DNA of 64,000 nt, from the NCBI RefSeq assembly GCF_020740795.1, contig NC_067296.1, positions 7,541,001-7,605,000 on the forward strand, read 5' to 3'. The position numbers and the translations under genes were made by a program. The notes beneath the pieces are model-generated. The model did no database searches and was not told the DNA's origin. It saw nothing but the letters and a program-made list of their open reading frames with translations. The DNA is from Apus apus (taxonomy: Eukaryota > Chordata > Aves > Apodiformes > Apodidae). Positions 39,986 to 54,900 of the stretch are shown in pieces. Every line of letters starts with the position of its first letter. Positions within the stretch are counted from its first letter, which is position 1.

Positions 39986-42900
39986 CTAAAGGATTGCAAA
40001 GGAAAAAGAGGATTAGTTTGACATAGCATCCAAAGTTCAATGTCTTGCAATGTTTATTTAGTAACAACTTTAAATTAAACACAAGGTGAATGTAAAGGGC
40101 AGTTCAGATGTGGACTACTCTATGGCCATTGCAAAACTATCAGAAAAGGAACCATTTAATTGAATGACTTGTGTTAGAAGGAAGATACTTGTAGTAATAG
40201 TACCTTAGATTTAATACTGAAATTCAAGTAACCAAAAAAACCCACCCCAACACAACAGTTTTGGCTATTTTTCCCCATCACCAAATCCAGCTCAGCTTTT
40301 CCCCATGTTTCTCATTAGGTAAGTACAGCAGGAAAGTAAATACACACAACAAGGCTCCAAAATCTCAATCAACATCAATTTCTAGAAAAAAATTAAATAA
40401 ATAAATAAAGTTTCTCTTTGGGACCTCAACACCACTAACCACAGCTCAGGAAAGCAGAAGTTTTTTCTTCAATAAAGCCTCAAGTTTAGACAGTTCAAAC
40501 ACGAATTTTAATTTTTAAGGCACTGAAGTGTTTTGTGCTCTCCCTGGGTGAAATTACAGTTTGTGTAACTGGTTGCTAATGAAGCCTGCAGTGGGGAACT
40601 CTTGTCCCAGTACCTGGGACATGGTGTATGTAATGGCAGCTGGACATTCCCTAGATTAAAAGGGCAGCAACCCCAAGGTGTGCAACTCAGGTAACAGAGC
40701 ACTTCTGCCTCTCAGCAACCAGTGGTCACCAAAGCACAGGTTTTTACCATTCCGTGTAAAAATGGCAGTACTTTCATGCATCTTTCCCAGCCTACAGATT
40801 CAGGGTGTTTTGAAGATCTTGTAGAAAGCTGCACTGCACAGACTGTGAGGCTGGAGCTCACAGCACTAATAGAGCTCACTTGGAATTCAGAGGGGCTTCA
40901 TGTCTCACTTCCACAATATTAATTAGTACATTAACTTGATTTTCTGATACTGTATTTTGATGCCAGCCTAATTATGTATACGTGTGACAGGAGAGCTCAC
41001 AAAGAGGCAATTTCACAGGGTTTTATTACAATCTATTACATAGTAACTTTAGGCCTGTTCTATTAAATATTGTAACACCAGGAAAACCAAACAAAATCAG
41101 CACTGGGAAATGTTATTTCCCTGTAAAATTTTTCCAACAACCAGGAAGAGATGGATGTGCACAGAGTTATATTAGTTATCTCACACTTACAGAACTGTTC
41201 ATGTACCTTTCTAGAAAAGGAAAAAGGCATAAAAAACCCCCAACAAACCAAAGGAGAGGCAGGAATGAAGTTGTTACTACAATGGAAACAGTGAGCTAGC
41301 AGCAGCAGCAGCTCATGTTAGAGGAAAGAGCTGAAAGGCAGGACAGCATGAGCATGGAACATGGGGAAGCTGCTGCAGAGCCAGCTCTGCCAGGTCCGAG
41401 TCCCATCCCTACAGTGGTGACACTGCCAGCAGAAGGAAACACCTGTTGTTGCTGGTGATGTCTTAGACTATGTGTGTAGCTATTATGGGACAGAAATACT
41501 GAATGGAGAGAACACTCAGAATATTCACTGCTAAGAAACACCATGTTGCTAGAGAGCTAGATCAACATCTCATCAGACACTGCAGCTGTAACCATCTGTG
41601 CAACAGGTCCTGTTTTCAGCCATGACCTTTCCTGGCTCACCTGGGGTCCTGCAGCTCCACTCAACTCCCTGTGCACTCCTGTCCTTTAGGAAGTCAGCCT
41701 ATGCAATTCCCATGAACACAGCCATCGACCCTCAAGGAATGGATGACTCCTCCCTGGTGTCTAAAAATGGCAGTTAGTCCAAAAGCTTTAACACTGGGAA
41801 TGCCAAGAAAGCTCTGCTACCTGACACCTTCCCTGGCAATGATACAGGGAAGTGACAGACCTTTACATACACAGGTCAGCTATGGAACCAAGTTTACTCT
41901 TTGGACTGGGTTGTCAACTCACAAGTCACTAATGACTGCATTATAATAACTAGCCCCATTTTACTCACTAAAGGCCCCTTTTAAATAGCATATTGATTGT
42001 GTATTTCTGTCCTCCTCACTTCCATCCTAAGAGAATTAGGACTGCAGAAACACTTTGTTTCAGTGGGAAATCCAAGCACACAATCTATCATGCTGTGTTA
42101 TGCCAGACTACAATGGTATGAACACTTACAAAAAGCACAGAGCGAATAGAAGCACAAGCTTATTTTTAATGAGAGAAAAAAAAGTAACTAGCCCAAGACA
42201 GCTAGTAACATCCAGCTTAAACCTTGATGACATAGTAGAACTGAAAAAAGCTCTTAGTGTGGCAAGATTTTTGCCATTATCTGTCAAGTCATGCCTCTCA
42301 AATTATACCATGTTCTTACATGACAGTCTGGCCATGAGAAGTAGATTTGTTTCTTGGCAGAGATTTCAAAACTGACACAAACTGTTTGTCAAAGCCAATG
42401 ACAGAATGAAGAACCAAAGTAATTTATTTCCAGCTGTCTGATTAATTTTGTAACTTTTTCAGGACTGTGCAACACTGGTGACTCAGTATAGTGCCTGTAC
42501 AGCGAGCATAAAATTTAATATAGATAAGAGGAATGTAAAGCCAGTTTTCTGCAAGCCTGCCCACTCCTCTGCCCTAAATCAGAAGGAATGAATGCTGAAA
42601 ATGCAGAAGCCTTACTTTAGAAGTGAGCACTCAAGGTAAGCTGCACTTGCAGATGACATGCTCTTTTGAAGGAACAAGCAGCTTTAAGACTTCAGTGAAC
42701 CACAGCCACTCCTAGTGTGAGATTACCACAACACCCTTGGATCTGGGTACCACCAACTACCCCCTAGGGCTGAAAGCTCCCTTTTAGTCAATCACAACTC
42801 TTCTCCCCCACATTTTCCATGCTGCACGAGATGTTACCAAAGAGCATGGTGAGCTCCAGCATGTCATTTTCTAAGGTTTTAATAGTCTGTCACTAAATGA

Positions 42901-45900
42901 CATCTTGCCAGGTGAACTGTACAGACTACTAGAATAAGCTGGCTGCATGAACCAGATGGCAGTACCAGTTGTAATGCAGAAGTACGTCTCGTGTGGAGAC
43001 ACATGATGGATCCTGTGATGCTTCCGTGGCAGGATAACATGCCAGTCCTGGAGAAATATGACCCAGCGTGGAAGACCAAAGTACGTGTGCGACCACTTGT
43101 GAATCTGGTTCGTCATGGTTATGAAGATGATAAGGGCAAAGACATAACACTCCCAAGGACACGTTTCATATAACGCCTCTGCAAAACAAGATGTGTATCT
43201 TTAAATACCATTTATGACAAAGTAAATTTCTGCTAGGAAAATGTCTTGCCCAGACAGAGCTGCCTGGTGCTACAGGAGCAAGGGCCTCAATGAAGCTGCT
43301 CTGGCAGAAGTTTCACAAGAGCCAGTGAGCCATAACAGCTCCAGAATGTCACAGAACAGGCTGGTAAGTGCCCACGCCTGTCAACTTACCAGAAACAGGA
43401 AGTTAGACTCTGAGTTAAACATCTATAAGATTAATCTTTCAATTCTTCTCCTTCTAGTTTGCAAATGCAGAGATTAAGCATTTTTAGATACTTCAGGACA
43501 AAGAATTTCCCTATCTGCACAGAGTTTGATCCCTCTTATAAAAAGAATATTTAATGTCACATCTAATGCTTCCTTCCAGGACTCCTCAGCCACCAGTTCT
43601 CTGTTGGGTTGAACAAAAACTTCGCCTCGAACTTCAAGTAAAACAATAATTAAAAATTTCCCTCCCTCCTCCCAGGAGCAACATGCTTCCAACAATTATT
43701 ACTTCCCATCTCACATTCAATGATTTCTCCTAGTTTCACACAGAGAAACTAATTTAAATACCAACAAAAATGCTAAATCCAATTAAGTCAGAAGTAACAC
43801 CTTACCTGGGGAAAATGAAACAAATTTATATGCCATGTTTGCCAACGGGACTAGTGTCATGAAACAGTTGTCTCCGTTGGTCTCTATAAAATCATGTCTG
43901 GTAATTGCTGTGGGGTCAATATGATGTTCTCTAAAAGGTCTGATGAAAGCCTGAAAAAACAAATTGATAAACATGACACCATGGCCCAATGATGTTATGG
44001 GAAAGAAAAAGAAAAAAAACAAAAAAACTCACAGGCATTTAAATCTGATGACTGACTTTCAGAGAGTTCCATAGTACAAGCATGAAAGCAGGATTCAAAC
44101 TTTTGTGATTACAACACTTTGGATAATTTTATTTACATTTGCAAAGCAAATCAGTTCCCAGACTCAAACCCAGTTTTTGATTGTCTTTCAGTTTTATTCT
44201 TAATTTCCACTTAGGAACTTTAGCCTCTAGGCTACAAAAACAAATAATCAGCATCCTAATTTCACAGATAAAATAAGCCTGTGAAATTCACAAATATGTC
44301 ACTTACTACCAGAATAAAGCAATAAAACACTAACAAAATGAAGGTGCAGGCCTATAGATGACAGCACTAACAGACTAAAGGCAAGTTATACCACATACAC
44401 TGCCTCCTGCAGTGCCCTTTTTTCTTTCTCCCACTCCCCCAGTTATTATTATTTTTTTTAAACTATGATCCACAGATAAAGGGATGCAAGGACTACTAAG
44501 TCTATTAAAGAGGAACAAAAATAAGCCTAAAACAAATCGTCTTAATTCCACTGCTCTGGTTAATGTATTTCTGGATAATTACAAGGAACATCCCATGTAC
44601 TTTTTTTTTTTAATAGAGATCCTTCTAATACTGCACTGTGATAATTAATGGTAGCTATGAAGTTGATTTAAAAAACCAGATTGTTTATTATAGAAGTAGG
44701 TGAACCTTCCTCTAAGCTGCTGGCATTTGTAGCTGCAGGTGTTTAACACATCCCATATCTAAACCTGCAGCCATCATCATTCCAGTACTACTGCGTTTAC
44801 AACAGGGGCCAGTAGCAAAGCAGACTGGGGAGATTTCTTACTGGAATGTTTTCATGATTTAAAAGACAGGTTTTAGAGAGTTCAGCTACAGAACAATTCT
44901 CTCCATCTGTGTTTACTGGCCTTTTGGAAGACCTACACAAGTCTAGCCAGTGTAGATGTCTGTGTGTGTGGTGTCACAGGCCACTCCTGTGGTAGCTTGG
45001 GAAGGTCTGTGAACACTGGTATTGCAAAACTGTGCAAACCTTAAACAAGGTGATAAAAAGGAATGGTGTCACCTTGCATGTCACCTAGGCCAAGTACAAA
45101 CACAGCACTTTATCAATCTACCACACCACTCAGTGGAGGAGTGTGGGGGAGTTGGTTACATTGCAAAACTACAACAAAGGTGCAGCTTATGTACACTGTA
45201 CAGGTGGGAATACCAGAAGTGTTTCAGAAAACTATTTTGTAACTTTTTCAAGCTTAAAAATAAGAATCTCAAACCTTTCCAACTATGGGTAGCTCCACAG
45301 ATCCCCAGGTATCAGCTCCCCAGTGAAATAATCCTGATAGAAAATCAGCTGTAATGACTCCTGCAACTTGAATGAGGAGAGAGACAGTTAGATAAACAAA
45401 TGCATTTTTACCAACATATTCACATCTTATACTTGTTTTGCAAGTTTACTTGTTTATCCACCTCTAACTTAGATACTTACAACTACAAGAGATCTACCCC
45501 ATCTGAATAAACATAAGGTTAGGCAACCAGGAGTAAGACACTAACAAGACTCCATTTGGATGGTTACAATCTTCTTCAAATCTATAGATTTTGTGTTTAA
45601 CCCACCTTCTACAAAAGAGCTTGACAAATCTTTACAACTGCTTGCATGGAAAATACTAATAAATGAGAACTGGGTCACTCAGATCTGCCTACTCCCTTCT
45701 TCAGTTGTGTTTAAGAGATTACTTGTGTATGAAATAGCTGTTGAAGCCACCCCAACAGATAACACTATCTGCAGAGCCTTCCTCTTCTCCCTTGCTCTCT
45801 CACATCTGTAAACAAGCAGCACTGAATTCCAACAACTACAGTTAAACACCAGTTGAGAAGCCACTCCTGGGTACAGCAACACCACTCACAACATAAGACT

Positions 45901-48900
45901 GGAACGTTGAACAACTCCAAGATTATGGCATCTGCAAAGCCACAGGCAAGACCCCAGAAATGATGTTAATGATTCTCTGTAAGGAACATTGTACACTTGT
46001 GGAATTTGCATACCAAGTTCAATACACCACTAAACAGAGGCTGTTGCAACAAGTATAAAGATTTTTCTGGCTGCCAACCACAATAATTTTGAAACTGTGG
46101 TCAAATAAAGATAATTTTAAGTTCTTGTATGTAAAGTCCTATTTCTTCCTTGATGCTCTGGATAATCTACCTAAAGTTTTTGGGTAATTCTGACATTTAA
46201 AAGTAAGGACATAAGACATTGTTTGATCAGAATAGCTGTAGATGTGTCAGAGATCTGTCAGATCGTGTTTAACAGACACTATCATTCTTCCCCTGCAGAA
46301 GTCATCCCTACTCCCAGGTTCCCAATCCTGTTAGTAATGAAGTCTCCAAAACAGTTTGAAGCACCCTCCTGCATGAGCACTGCTGCCAGGTCCTCTGCTT
46401 TTGAGGAAGAAAATTTGGAGAAGATTGCTGAAGAAATTCCTGTATTTTTAATGGAGAGGCTGGAAGAATGTGGCACATGGTAGAGCAATATGGCCAGAGC
46501 AAAGAGCAGGAGACTGCCTTGGAACCTCTACACTCGAGGTATTTAGGACAGTCAGACCCTGCCTCTTAAAGAAAAGGGAGACCAAGAGGTACCAGTTCAA
46601 GCCTGCACATCTTGCTCTGAACAGATTTGATTCAAGAGAGATGAACCATGTCTGGAGAGAGTCCCAGTTTGCTGAAGAATGAACGAGACTAAAGAACTAG
46701 GATCCTATTTCACTGCAGTGCTGTCCCTTCAGATTAAGAAAAATATCAAAAAGATTTTTCTGTTCATTTTTCAAAGACTGACCACCCAGTGAATATGCAC
46801 ACAAGCATACTTGGTGATTCTCTAGAGTCAATGTTCAGGCTCTGAAAGGGGAAGGCAGCACTTCTTACCTCACATGTTAGCTACAGTGAGACAGGGAGGA
46901 GCACAACAGCTTTTGGATCTGCACCCAGCAGCTGAAAGAGCAAACAGCCTGGATCCAGGGGGAAGATATCCAAACACTTCACTTTGCAACAACTAAAATA
47001 CCATTCTTGCTGAGGTAATCACCCTGTTAACCCGCATTGCCTCCAGCACAGTGCATTATCAGAGACTGAAATAACAGCGGAGCAGCAACAAAAGCAGAGA
47101 CAAAATACTGACAGTTCAATAGATATTTCACATGTTACTTTGATGTCAGCTAGTAGGAAGCTAAGAGGAAAGAAAGAAGGGTGCCTGAAGCAGTGCATTA
47201 TACTAAGGCAATCTGAAAGAAAACCTAACTACCAGAAATCACATTTCAGCTGTACTGCAGAAGGGCTTGCTCACTCTTCAGCAATTGTGTATGAGTTGTA
47301 ATACAAGAGCAAAACCTACACCAAATGTTATACATGACTAGCATTCTAGCACTTTGTTTGCATCTTGTCTCCAGACTCAGAGACAGCAATAAACTCAACT
47401 CAGGTGTTCTCATAGACCCAAAACTGTCTCCAGTTCAAATGGGAAATACAAAGCATAGGTGTTCAGCTGTCTCTCCAAGGTGGATCTTGATGCTCCGTCA
47501 TCGAGGTTGGCAGGACCAGAGAAGACTGACAGCCTATAACTTGATTTGAGAGTTAATCATAAAGTCAGAAAAAGCAGGATATCCACAGTGCAAATGGTGG
47601 ATTCACACACTCATTAGAAGCAAGATCAGTAAAGCATTACAGAAACACTGCTCTGTACACATTAGCTTTACTCCAGTCAGCTGAGGGGTGGGATGAGCTC
47701 ATCTGTGGCTGGTATCTGAAAAGGAGGCAAGTGCTCAGAAAACACAGGAGGGGAAGAAGCCATTGCAGGTGAGAAGCAAGCGGCAGAACTCGCTCACAGC
47801 TCCAGGATTTCTTTGTTTTGAAAGCAGACTGGTGAGCCGAGGGAAAGGAAAAAGGTCTAGCATACAGGGAGACCAAGAGGTGTACAAATGAACTTCAGCC
47901 GGTAGCAGATGACTGACACACATTTGCTAGAACGGCTGCTCTTTTCCAGCCCCCCTCTGCTCAGACATGCCCTGGGGCACCGCCGAGCCCCGCCTCTGAG
48001 GCAGGGACAGCCAGGTCACCTGCGGGGGTGGGTGGCAGGGCTGGAACTGCAGCTGGCCCAAGCATATAACTGACATGAGATGGCTTTGCTCCTGCTTGTG
48101 TTCCGTTCAGAAACCAGGTAATACGTCGGGGTTTGTGCCACAGAAAAGCTCCCACTCTTCTTCCTTGCCCAAGTACCAAACTGAGACTTTACAACCTTAA
48201 CAAAGGGTTTCTCTCCTGAGCAAGTCACTGCACCTCCTGTAACCTGGCTGACTCCACACACCAGTGCAGGAAGACACACCAGAGCAGGACATTTCAGGTA
48301 CTGGTGTTTAAGAGATAGAACTATTTTTTTACATGTTTGCAACAAAAAGTTGCACTTCACCACAATTTTATAGAGCCAGGTGTAAGCCTGGCTTTGCATA
48401 GATACAATTTTCAAATTGTAACCCAAAAGCCTTAGAGTATACAAAGTTTCATGTTTACTCTAAAAATTCAGTGAAGTGTCTGGAGAGGAAAAAACAAGCA
48501 TAAAATGTTACTTAATAACTTGATGCTACAAGTAACATAATTGAGAAGTACATTAATTTTTAATCAGTGACTGTATGAACTAATTGAATGCTAAAGAGCT
48601 GGGGGAGTGGCTAATTCCACAACAGAGAAGTTTGTTTTCTAAAAATCATGATGCTAAAGTAACAGTTGATTTTTACTTGTATACTTATAAAAATAAAATA
48701 CCTTAGTCATCTGCATTCCACATATAGTCACTTTCAGAGAAGGCAGGGGTTTGATACTATGGCAAGTTATGAGGCTAAGAAACTAATCACAGAATGGTTT
48801 GGGTTGGAAGGAACCTTAAAGATCAGCTTGATCCAACCCCCTGCATGGGCAGGGACACCTCCCACTAGGTTGCTCCAAGCCCCATCCAACCTGCCCTTGA

Positions 48901-51900
48901 ACACTCACATCACCCTCACACTGAAGAATTTCTTCCTAAATCCTAATCCTTGAACACTTCAACAAGTATGAAGTGCAGCAGTTTAAAAGCAAGAAAAGAA
49001 GTGGCTATTTAAAGCTCAGAAACGTTCTGCCAGAACTGGACCTAGCAGTGCAAGTAAGGAGAGAACACAGCTAAAATATTAAATAAAGAAGGGCTGGGAT
49101 ATTATAAGTATTATTATATATAGTAGATATGTTATAAAAGGATTTTCAAATAAGCCACACCTATAACATATACACTCCAGAGACATGAAAACTCTACCTT
49201 AAGTCCCACAAGCTTATTTTGCAAGACTGGCATGCTGCTCGCAGTAGACATCTCTCTTCTTTCCCCCATATCCTCCAGTTACTCCCTGCTATGGGAAAGC
49301 CCCCAGCAATGCTGCCAAGCACAGGATCAGCTCTTGCCTCGTCTCACAATGACAGACCTGATCCTCAGCCTCAGCACAGAAACCATGCATCCTGGTAGAC
49401 ACTGCCAGAAGATACCAGGAAAAGGAGATCCCCAAGGAATCAGGGCACCGTCTCCCATGGCATGGAGCAGCAGCAGATCCTAAAGCATGACTTGGCTGAG
49501 AATCACTACCCAATAAACCTAATTATAGGAACAGCCAAATTCTATTTTAATGTCTTTAATCTTAGTCTATTAGCACAAAGCAAGCTATTCCTACCATTAC
49601 TCCAGCTGATGGGGAAGCTTCTCCAGCTTATTTTTTAAAGTAACTTACATTTAATGACAAAATCTTGACTTTTTCCAGGCCACAGGTTCTTAAACAAAAC
49701 ATACCATTGTGTGTACTTATTTTCCCTGAAAATGCATTACTAGAAAAAGCAATTAAGCCATCCCAGATGAAAGTAATTTTAAAGAACAATGAACACTAAA
49801 TGGAAACCAGGAACAGATCTTCCTTTGCTAAAAAAAAAAAATAATAATCCAATAGTTTCCTTAGTATGACTAATAAAACTACTCCTCCATTTTCATCCAT
49901 TTAAAATGCTCCCAGGAGCCAAGCAGGGTGAGCTCAGCTCTTGGAGGACCAGACAGTCTTGTGCATGCATGTGGGCACCTTGAGAAGATTCAATACCTGA
50001 ACATTTGCCTGGCATGGGATGTAAGCAGCCCTGATGCTGTTTTTGGTGGAGTCCTGCACTCTGCCACTGAAACAGATCACTACCACCACTTACTATAACC
50101 CACCACTCACTATAGCCCACTCCTTCACAAGGCAACACTCCAGTGTGTCAGTGTTTTGAAGTGGAAGAGGCACCGCATGAATCTGGGCCACTGGGACCTA
50201 CACCTCTGAAACCCTTGAGCCAAAGTCCCCTGCAACTTTAAGAGAGCCCCTGACAACTCGGCAAGCACACAGAGCTGCCTTTGTCCCAGCTGCTGTTGCT
50301 GACAGAAAGAGCAACAGCACGTCCACTGTGCACACAAGTGGGAATGCACAGACTCCTCTGCTGCCAGGGAAAGCAGGTTCATAGGGATCACCTCTCCCCT
50401 GTCAGGGCACAGCCTCCATCACCCTGCCTGAGAACAGCTGCTGGGCCCACTTGAGAAGTTCATCCCCTAATCAAAGTTCGGTGGAGAACAGATAAGTGGT
50501 GTCTACGTCACCTGCCCAAGTGCAAACCAGCAACTTTGTAATTCCACTGTCCAGACCAACAGCTTCTAGGATCCCGTGGCACTGGAACAGCCCAGAGCTC
50601 CTAAGTTCATACACACAACTGCTACAAAATGGATCAACAGAAGAATAGCTAGAATACAAATTGTGTTAGTGCAACACAATTTTATTGGTGCAATACAAAG
50701 TATAACAAAAAGTCACAGAATCGAAGTTTTGCCTATTTAAACAGACCTTGGAGTTTCCATCTTTAAGAGATGATACAGTTTAGGATGGAAAACAAAGTTA
50801 CCCAAAGAAGGAAGTAACAGAGTTACTTCAGACAGAGAGTGCAGGTGAGAAAATACTTGGCTTAGTTGGACCAACACTGAAGTAAAGGATAACTTTCCTT
50901 TGTTAACTGAGGTTTACCTGGTGTAATTTCAAGGACCTTTTAAATAAAAATTTCAAGCGAAAACTCATTTTAATATCCAAAGTAAATCTGAACTGAAGTG
51001 ACATAGTTACAGTTCTGTCTCTTCTCTAAGGCAGCAGCTGATCCACATGCACAGCAGTCCCTTTCATGAAGCTCCCAGAGTCTCCAGAGTGCTTTTACTC
51101 CAGTGTATGCCAGAGCTTTCAGTTATTACACACACTCATCATTTGGCTCTGCATTGCAGGTAACCAAGAGCTGCTCTGCAAAGCTACTCAAGCTTGAAAC
51201 ACAAAAAGGTCTGGGGCCTTGATCAGAGCAAGTTTCTAATTTGAACATGAACTAAGCAATTCCTTTTTGCATGCTCTCTCTGGCTAACTCGCAATGTCTG
51301 CAATAATGAAGCCTCAAATAGGTTTAAAAAATTAGTTCCCCACCTCTCCAGTCAGCAACGATTGCTTGTGCCTTGTGTCATGTCACAAGACATTTCTAAA
51401 GATACCTGCCCTATGTGGAGCAGTTCTTATTAATATAAACAGGTTACAAGACAAACTTTTTTTTTTTAAGACTGCAATAAACAGTATCTAAGAACAAACG
51501 TGGCAGCAGATTAAAGTCCAATGTCAGAAATGAGTCAACCAATTCTGGAAAAGGCTTTTAAACCCAATACAAAGGCATGAGGAGGGAGGCAAAAATAAAA
51601 ACCAGAATCTCTTAATATAAATATAATTTATATAAAAATAATATAAAACCAGATGCTCTTAATATACCACCTATATATATACACACACACAAACAACTGC
51701 CATCAGACTCAGCCATCCTGCCCAGGTCTACCCTGGAGTCAACTATGTTCATGCAAATAAAATACCAAATTCAAATCTACATAGTTGTAGGCTTGCACAA
51801 AAAGCAAAATTTTCATGGCTCCTCAGCAGTTTAAGACATTCAGAGTAGGGCATAACTGCATTTAACACTGAAACACCAAAAAAAAAGATCAATCCTCTGC

Positions 51901-54900
51901 CTATTTTTGTGTGGGGTTTTTCTGACAGTGAGGAGAGGAAGGGAGCTGTCTCGTGTCTGCTAAAATGCCTGGGAGACAAGAGACTCACATGGCTTCCTCT
52001 TCCTTTGAGGCAAGATCATCTTTAGTCAGCAGAAAACAAGGCAGCTGCAGGGCTGCTCTACAGCAAGGCCACAAAGTTCTCGCCTGCCTTCCTCAGCCCA
52101 CAAGCAGCTGGCAGGTGATTCAGCACAGCAAATGACAGCACGCCACGCCAGGTCAGTCTCAGCAGACTGCCTCCTCTCAGAACACAAGGAAGTAAGAGCT
52201 TGCAGGCTGCCACTAACAGGAGGATCAGAGCTTTTTTGTCCCAAGATTTTCTAGATGAAGGTATTTACAGTTTTACCCATATAATAATTATGTGAGCCAT
52301 TAAAGGCATGAATAAACAAGACATGACACAGCCTTTAACTATATATATATTTGGTTCAGGCTAGGTGAGATGATGCAGAGGATTGGTTCAAATTACTCTG
52401 TTTCCTGAAGGAAAAAAATATGTTGACAGAAGAGTATATTGGGGGTTCCAACAATGCATCTTAAAGAACAGGCCTGTGCAGCAGGTCAGACCCAGCCCAC
52501 TGGATGACTGATCACTTTCAGATTTCCAAAGACCTGATGTGAACTTTATCAAGAGCCAAGTCTTTATTAGCAGAATATAATTTTTTTTTATCTCATCTCA
52601 AAGGTCAATATTCTAATCCAAGTTTCAGGAAAGCTTTCAAAAGGAACACATCTGACAATGTCTGTGACTCAATATTCCCTATCTTACCCATTGTGTTGCA
52701 TGCAGTATTTAGGAATCAGGACATTTTGGGAGATGAGTTTCACAAGTCTTTATAAAACCTAATCATAACTGGGAATTATAGATAACATTCACACTTTACC
52801 TGGAGAAATAACTTAATCAAGTTAGACAGCAAAACAAGACAGCGTGCAGCACTTATTATTTTATTGCACTCATTTTTGTACACACTATCAGTTATTTCCA
52901 CACTCCTTTATTTACACAGAATCCAGATTCTGCTACTTTAATCATTCACTACTGCTTAAATAATATTATCAGTGAATTGGCTGCTTTATCAGCTAAACTG
53001 GTAACCAGGATATCAGACAACTCAAGTTTTTATCAATATTAACTTAGAGATGAAAGCCAGTTGTAAACAGATTGCACTACAGGCTAATCATCTTTACCCA
53101 TTCTCTTGTCTGCATCTGTCCTCAAAATTATGGAGCAACTATCAGGGTGTGTTCTTCTTTTTCCTCCCAACACCTTCATGTCACCAGCCAAGATTAGACA
53201 AGACTAAATCAGGCAAGAGAGCTGGAATGATTCCCATGAGGACACTGCTCCCTCTTACCCACAACACAAAGCAAACAACCTTTAAACAGGCATCATCTCA
53301 GCTTTGACAGAAATTCATGGCATCTGTCAAATAACACTGTTCGAATCTGCTAGTTAGATTTTGGTTTGTTGCTTGTTTTTGGTGGGGTTTTTTTGGTTTG
53401 TTTTTTTTCAATCATTACCACTATGCAACAGCAATTACAAAGAAGTACCATTATCTAAAACATACACGTCACACAATATACAGAAAAGTTACTTTTCTTA
53501 TAAAGCACAGAAGTTGAACAACTGCAGCTAGCTTATATGGTGTCCTAATGAATGACACCGTATGTTCTTTCAGTTAACGAGACAGCTGGTATGAAAATAC
53601 AAACATTTACACACAACCACCACAAGTTAATACTGCATTCAATATGCATGTCAAGTACAGTAGAAGAATGGTGAAATGCTTAGCTACTATTCTCTTCCCT
53701 CCCTTATCCCATACTAAAAGTTCACCAGAAAATTAGGAAAGGCATTGCAGAGCTGACTCTTCCTGTTTCTAAACTTAATTCTCTTTCCTTTCCCCACATC
53801 CCCTCCCATACAATGACCAGTAACATTTGCTGCCTAGGTAATGCCAACAGACTGAGTCAGCCACAGGTGATCTCCTGCTGCAGCTCCACCTGCTCCACTG
53901 CCTGCCCTTCTTCCTGCTCTCAGGAACATTCTCTGCCACAGCATTTCAATACTATCCTAACACCACAAAGTTCATGGAAACACACTTTAGGCTCTGAGTG
54001 CTAAGCAACATTCAATTTGTACACAGGCTTAGGCTTTGGGTGATGTAATGGATGTTGTGGAGCCCTTTTCACATCCAGCTTATTCTGAGACAAGTTTTTC
54101 CTTTAGCTAATTCCATGTAATTACTGACTCTACCAGTAAAGCTGCACAGCATCAAACTAGAATCCTTTACTAGTTCTTCATCTCCTCCAGTGAAAAGGTG
54201 AAATCACCAGCTCACACTGCATCTAGAGCAGCTAGCTCTGTACTGCCAAGATCCAGCCAACTTAAATGTCTCTACAGATCTAAGGCAAAGATGAGCTTGC
54301 TTGCCTACGTTTCCAATCAAATGAAGTAGTAAGAGACCAAAAATGACATTAATTAGCAAAAGAGAGCTGCAACTCTCCTTACATTGCCGGAAAAAAGTAA
54401 TTCAGGATAAATCCCAAAACTTCACATCCTGACATGAAAGCATAGTGCTCCAAAACACTGTTTTTATTATCAGTCCCCAGAAAACCAGCCAGTTTGATGC
54501 CTGAAACACCTTTTATAAGATTCTCTTGGACTTCTGCTTTCTTAAAAGTTCTTGTAAATATTTTTTGTCAATATATTTCGTTTCCAGTTCTCAGTTTGAC
54601 AGCTATTTTTCCTCTCAATAGTCCCTCACACTTGCAATGGAGATGCAAGAACCAAACTTACATAGCTACGTTAAAAGCTTAAGCTTTGAGACGCTGAGAA
54701 GCCACTGAAATGAAAGACAAAAAGCAGTAGCAGCTTTGCAGACTGTCTCAGTTTCAGAAGCACTACAATTGCACATGCACAAACATCCCTCTTCCTTTCC
54801 AACAGCAAGTGAAGCCTGAAATATCACATACTTGTTTCTGGCACCAGACCAGGCAGGTTTGCCTGGGTCAGGGCAGTGAACAGCTCCTACTTACATATCC

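Noticed and set aside
45359-45366. Alternative acceptor TTGCAG for PEDS1 exon 3
   Set aside because: It would create an in-frame TGA at the exon 2/3 junction and remove residues conserved in the family.
50711-50760. TCACAGAATCGAAG as another CR1 end
   Set aside because: Only the first few bases resemble CR1; the following blocks are missing.
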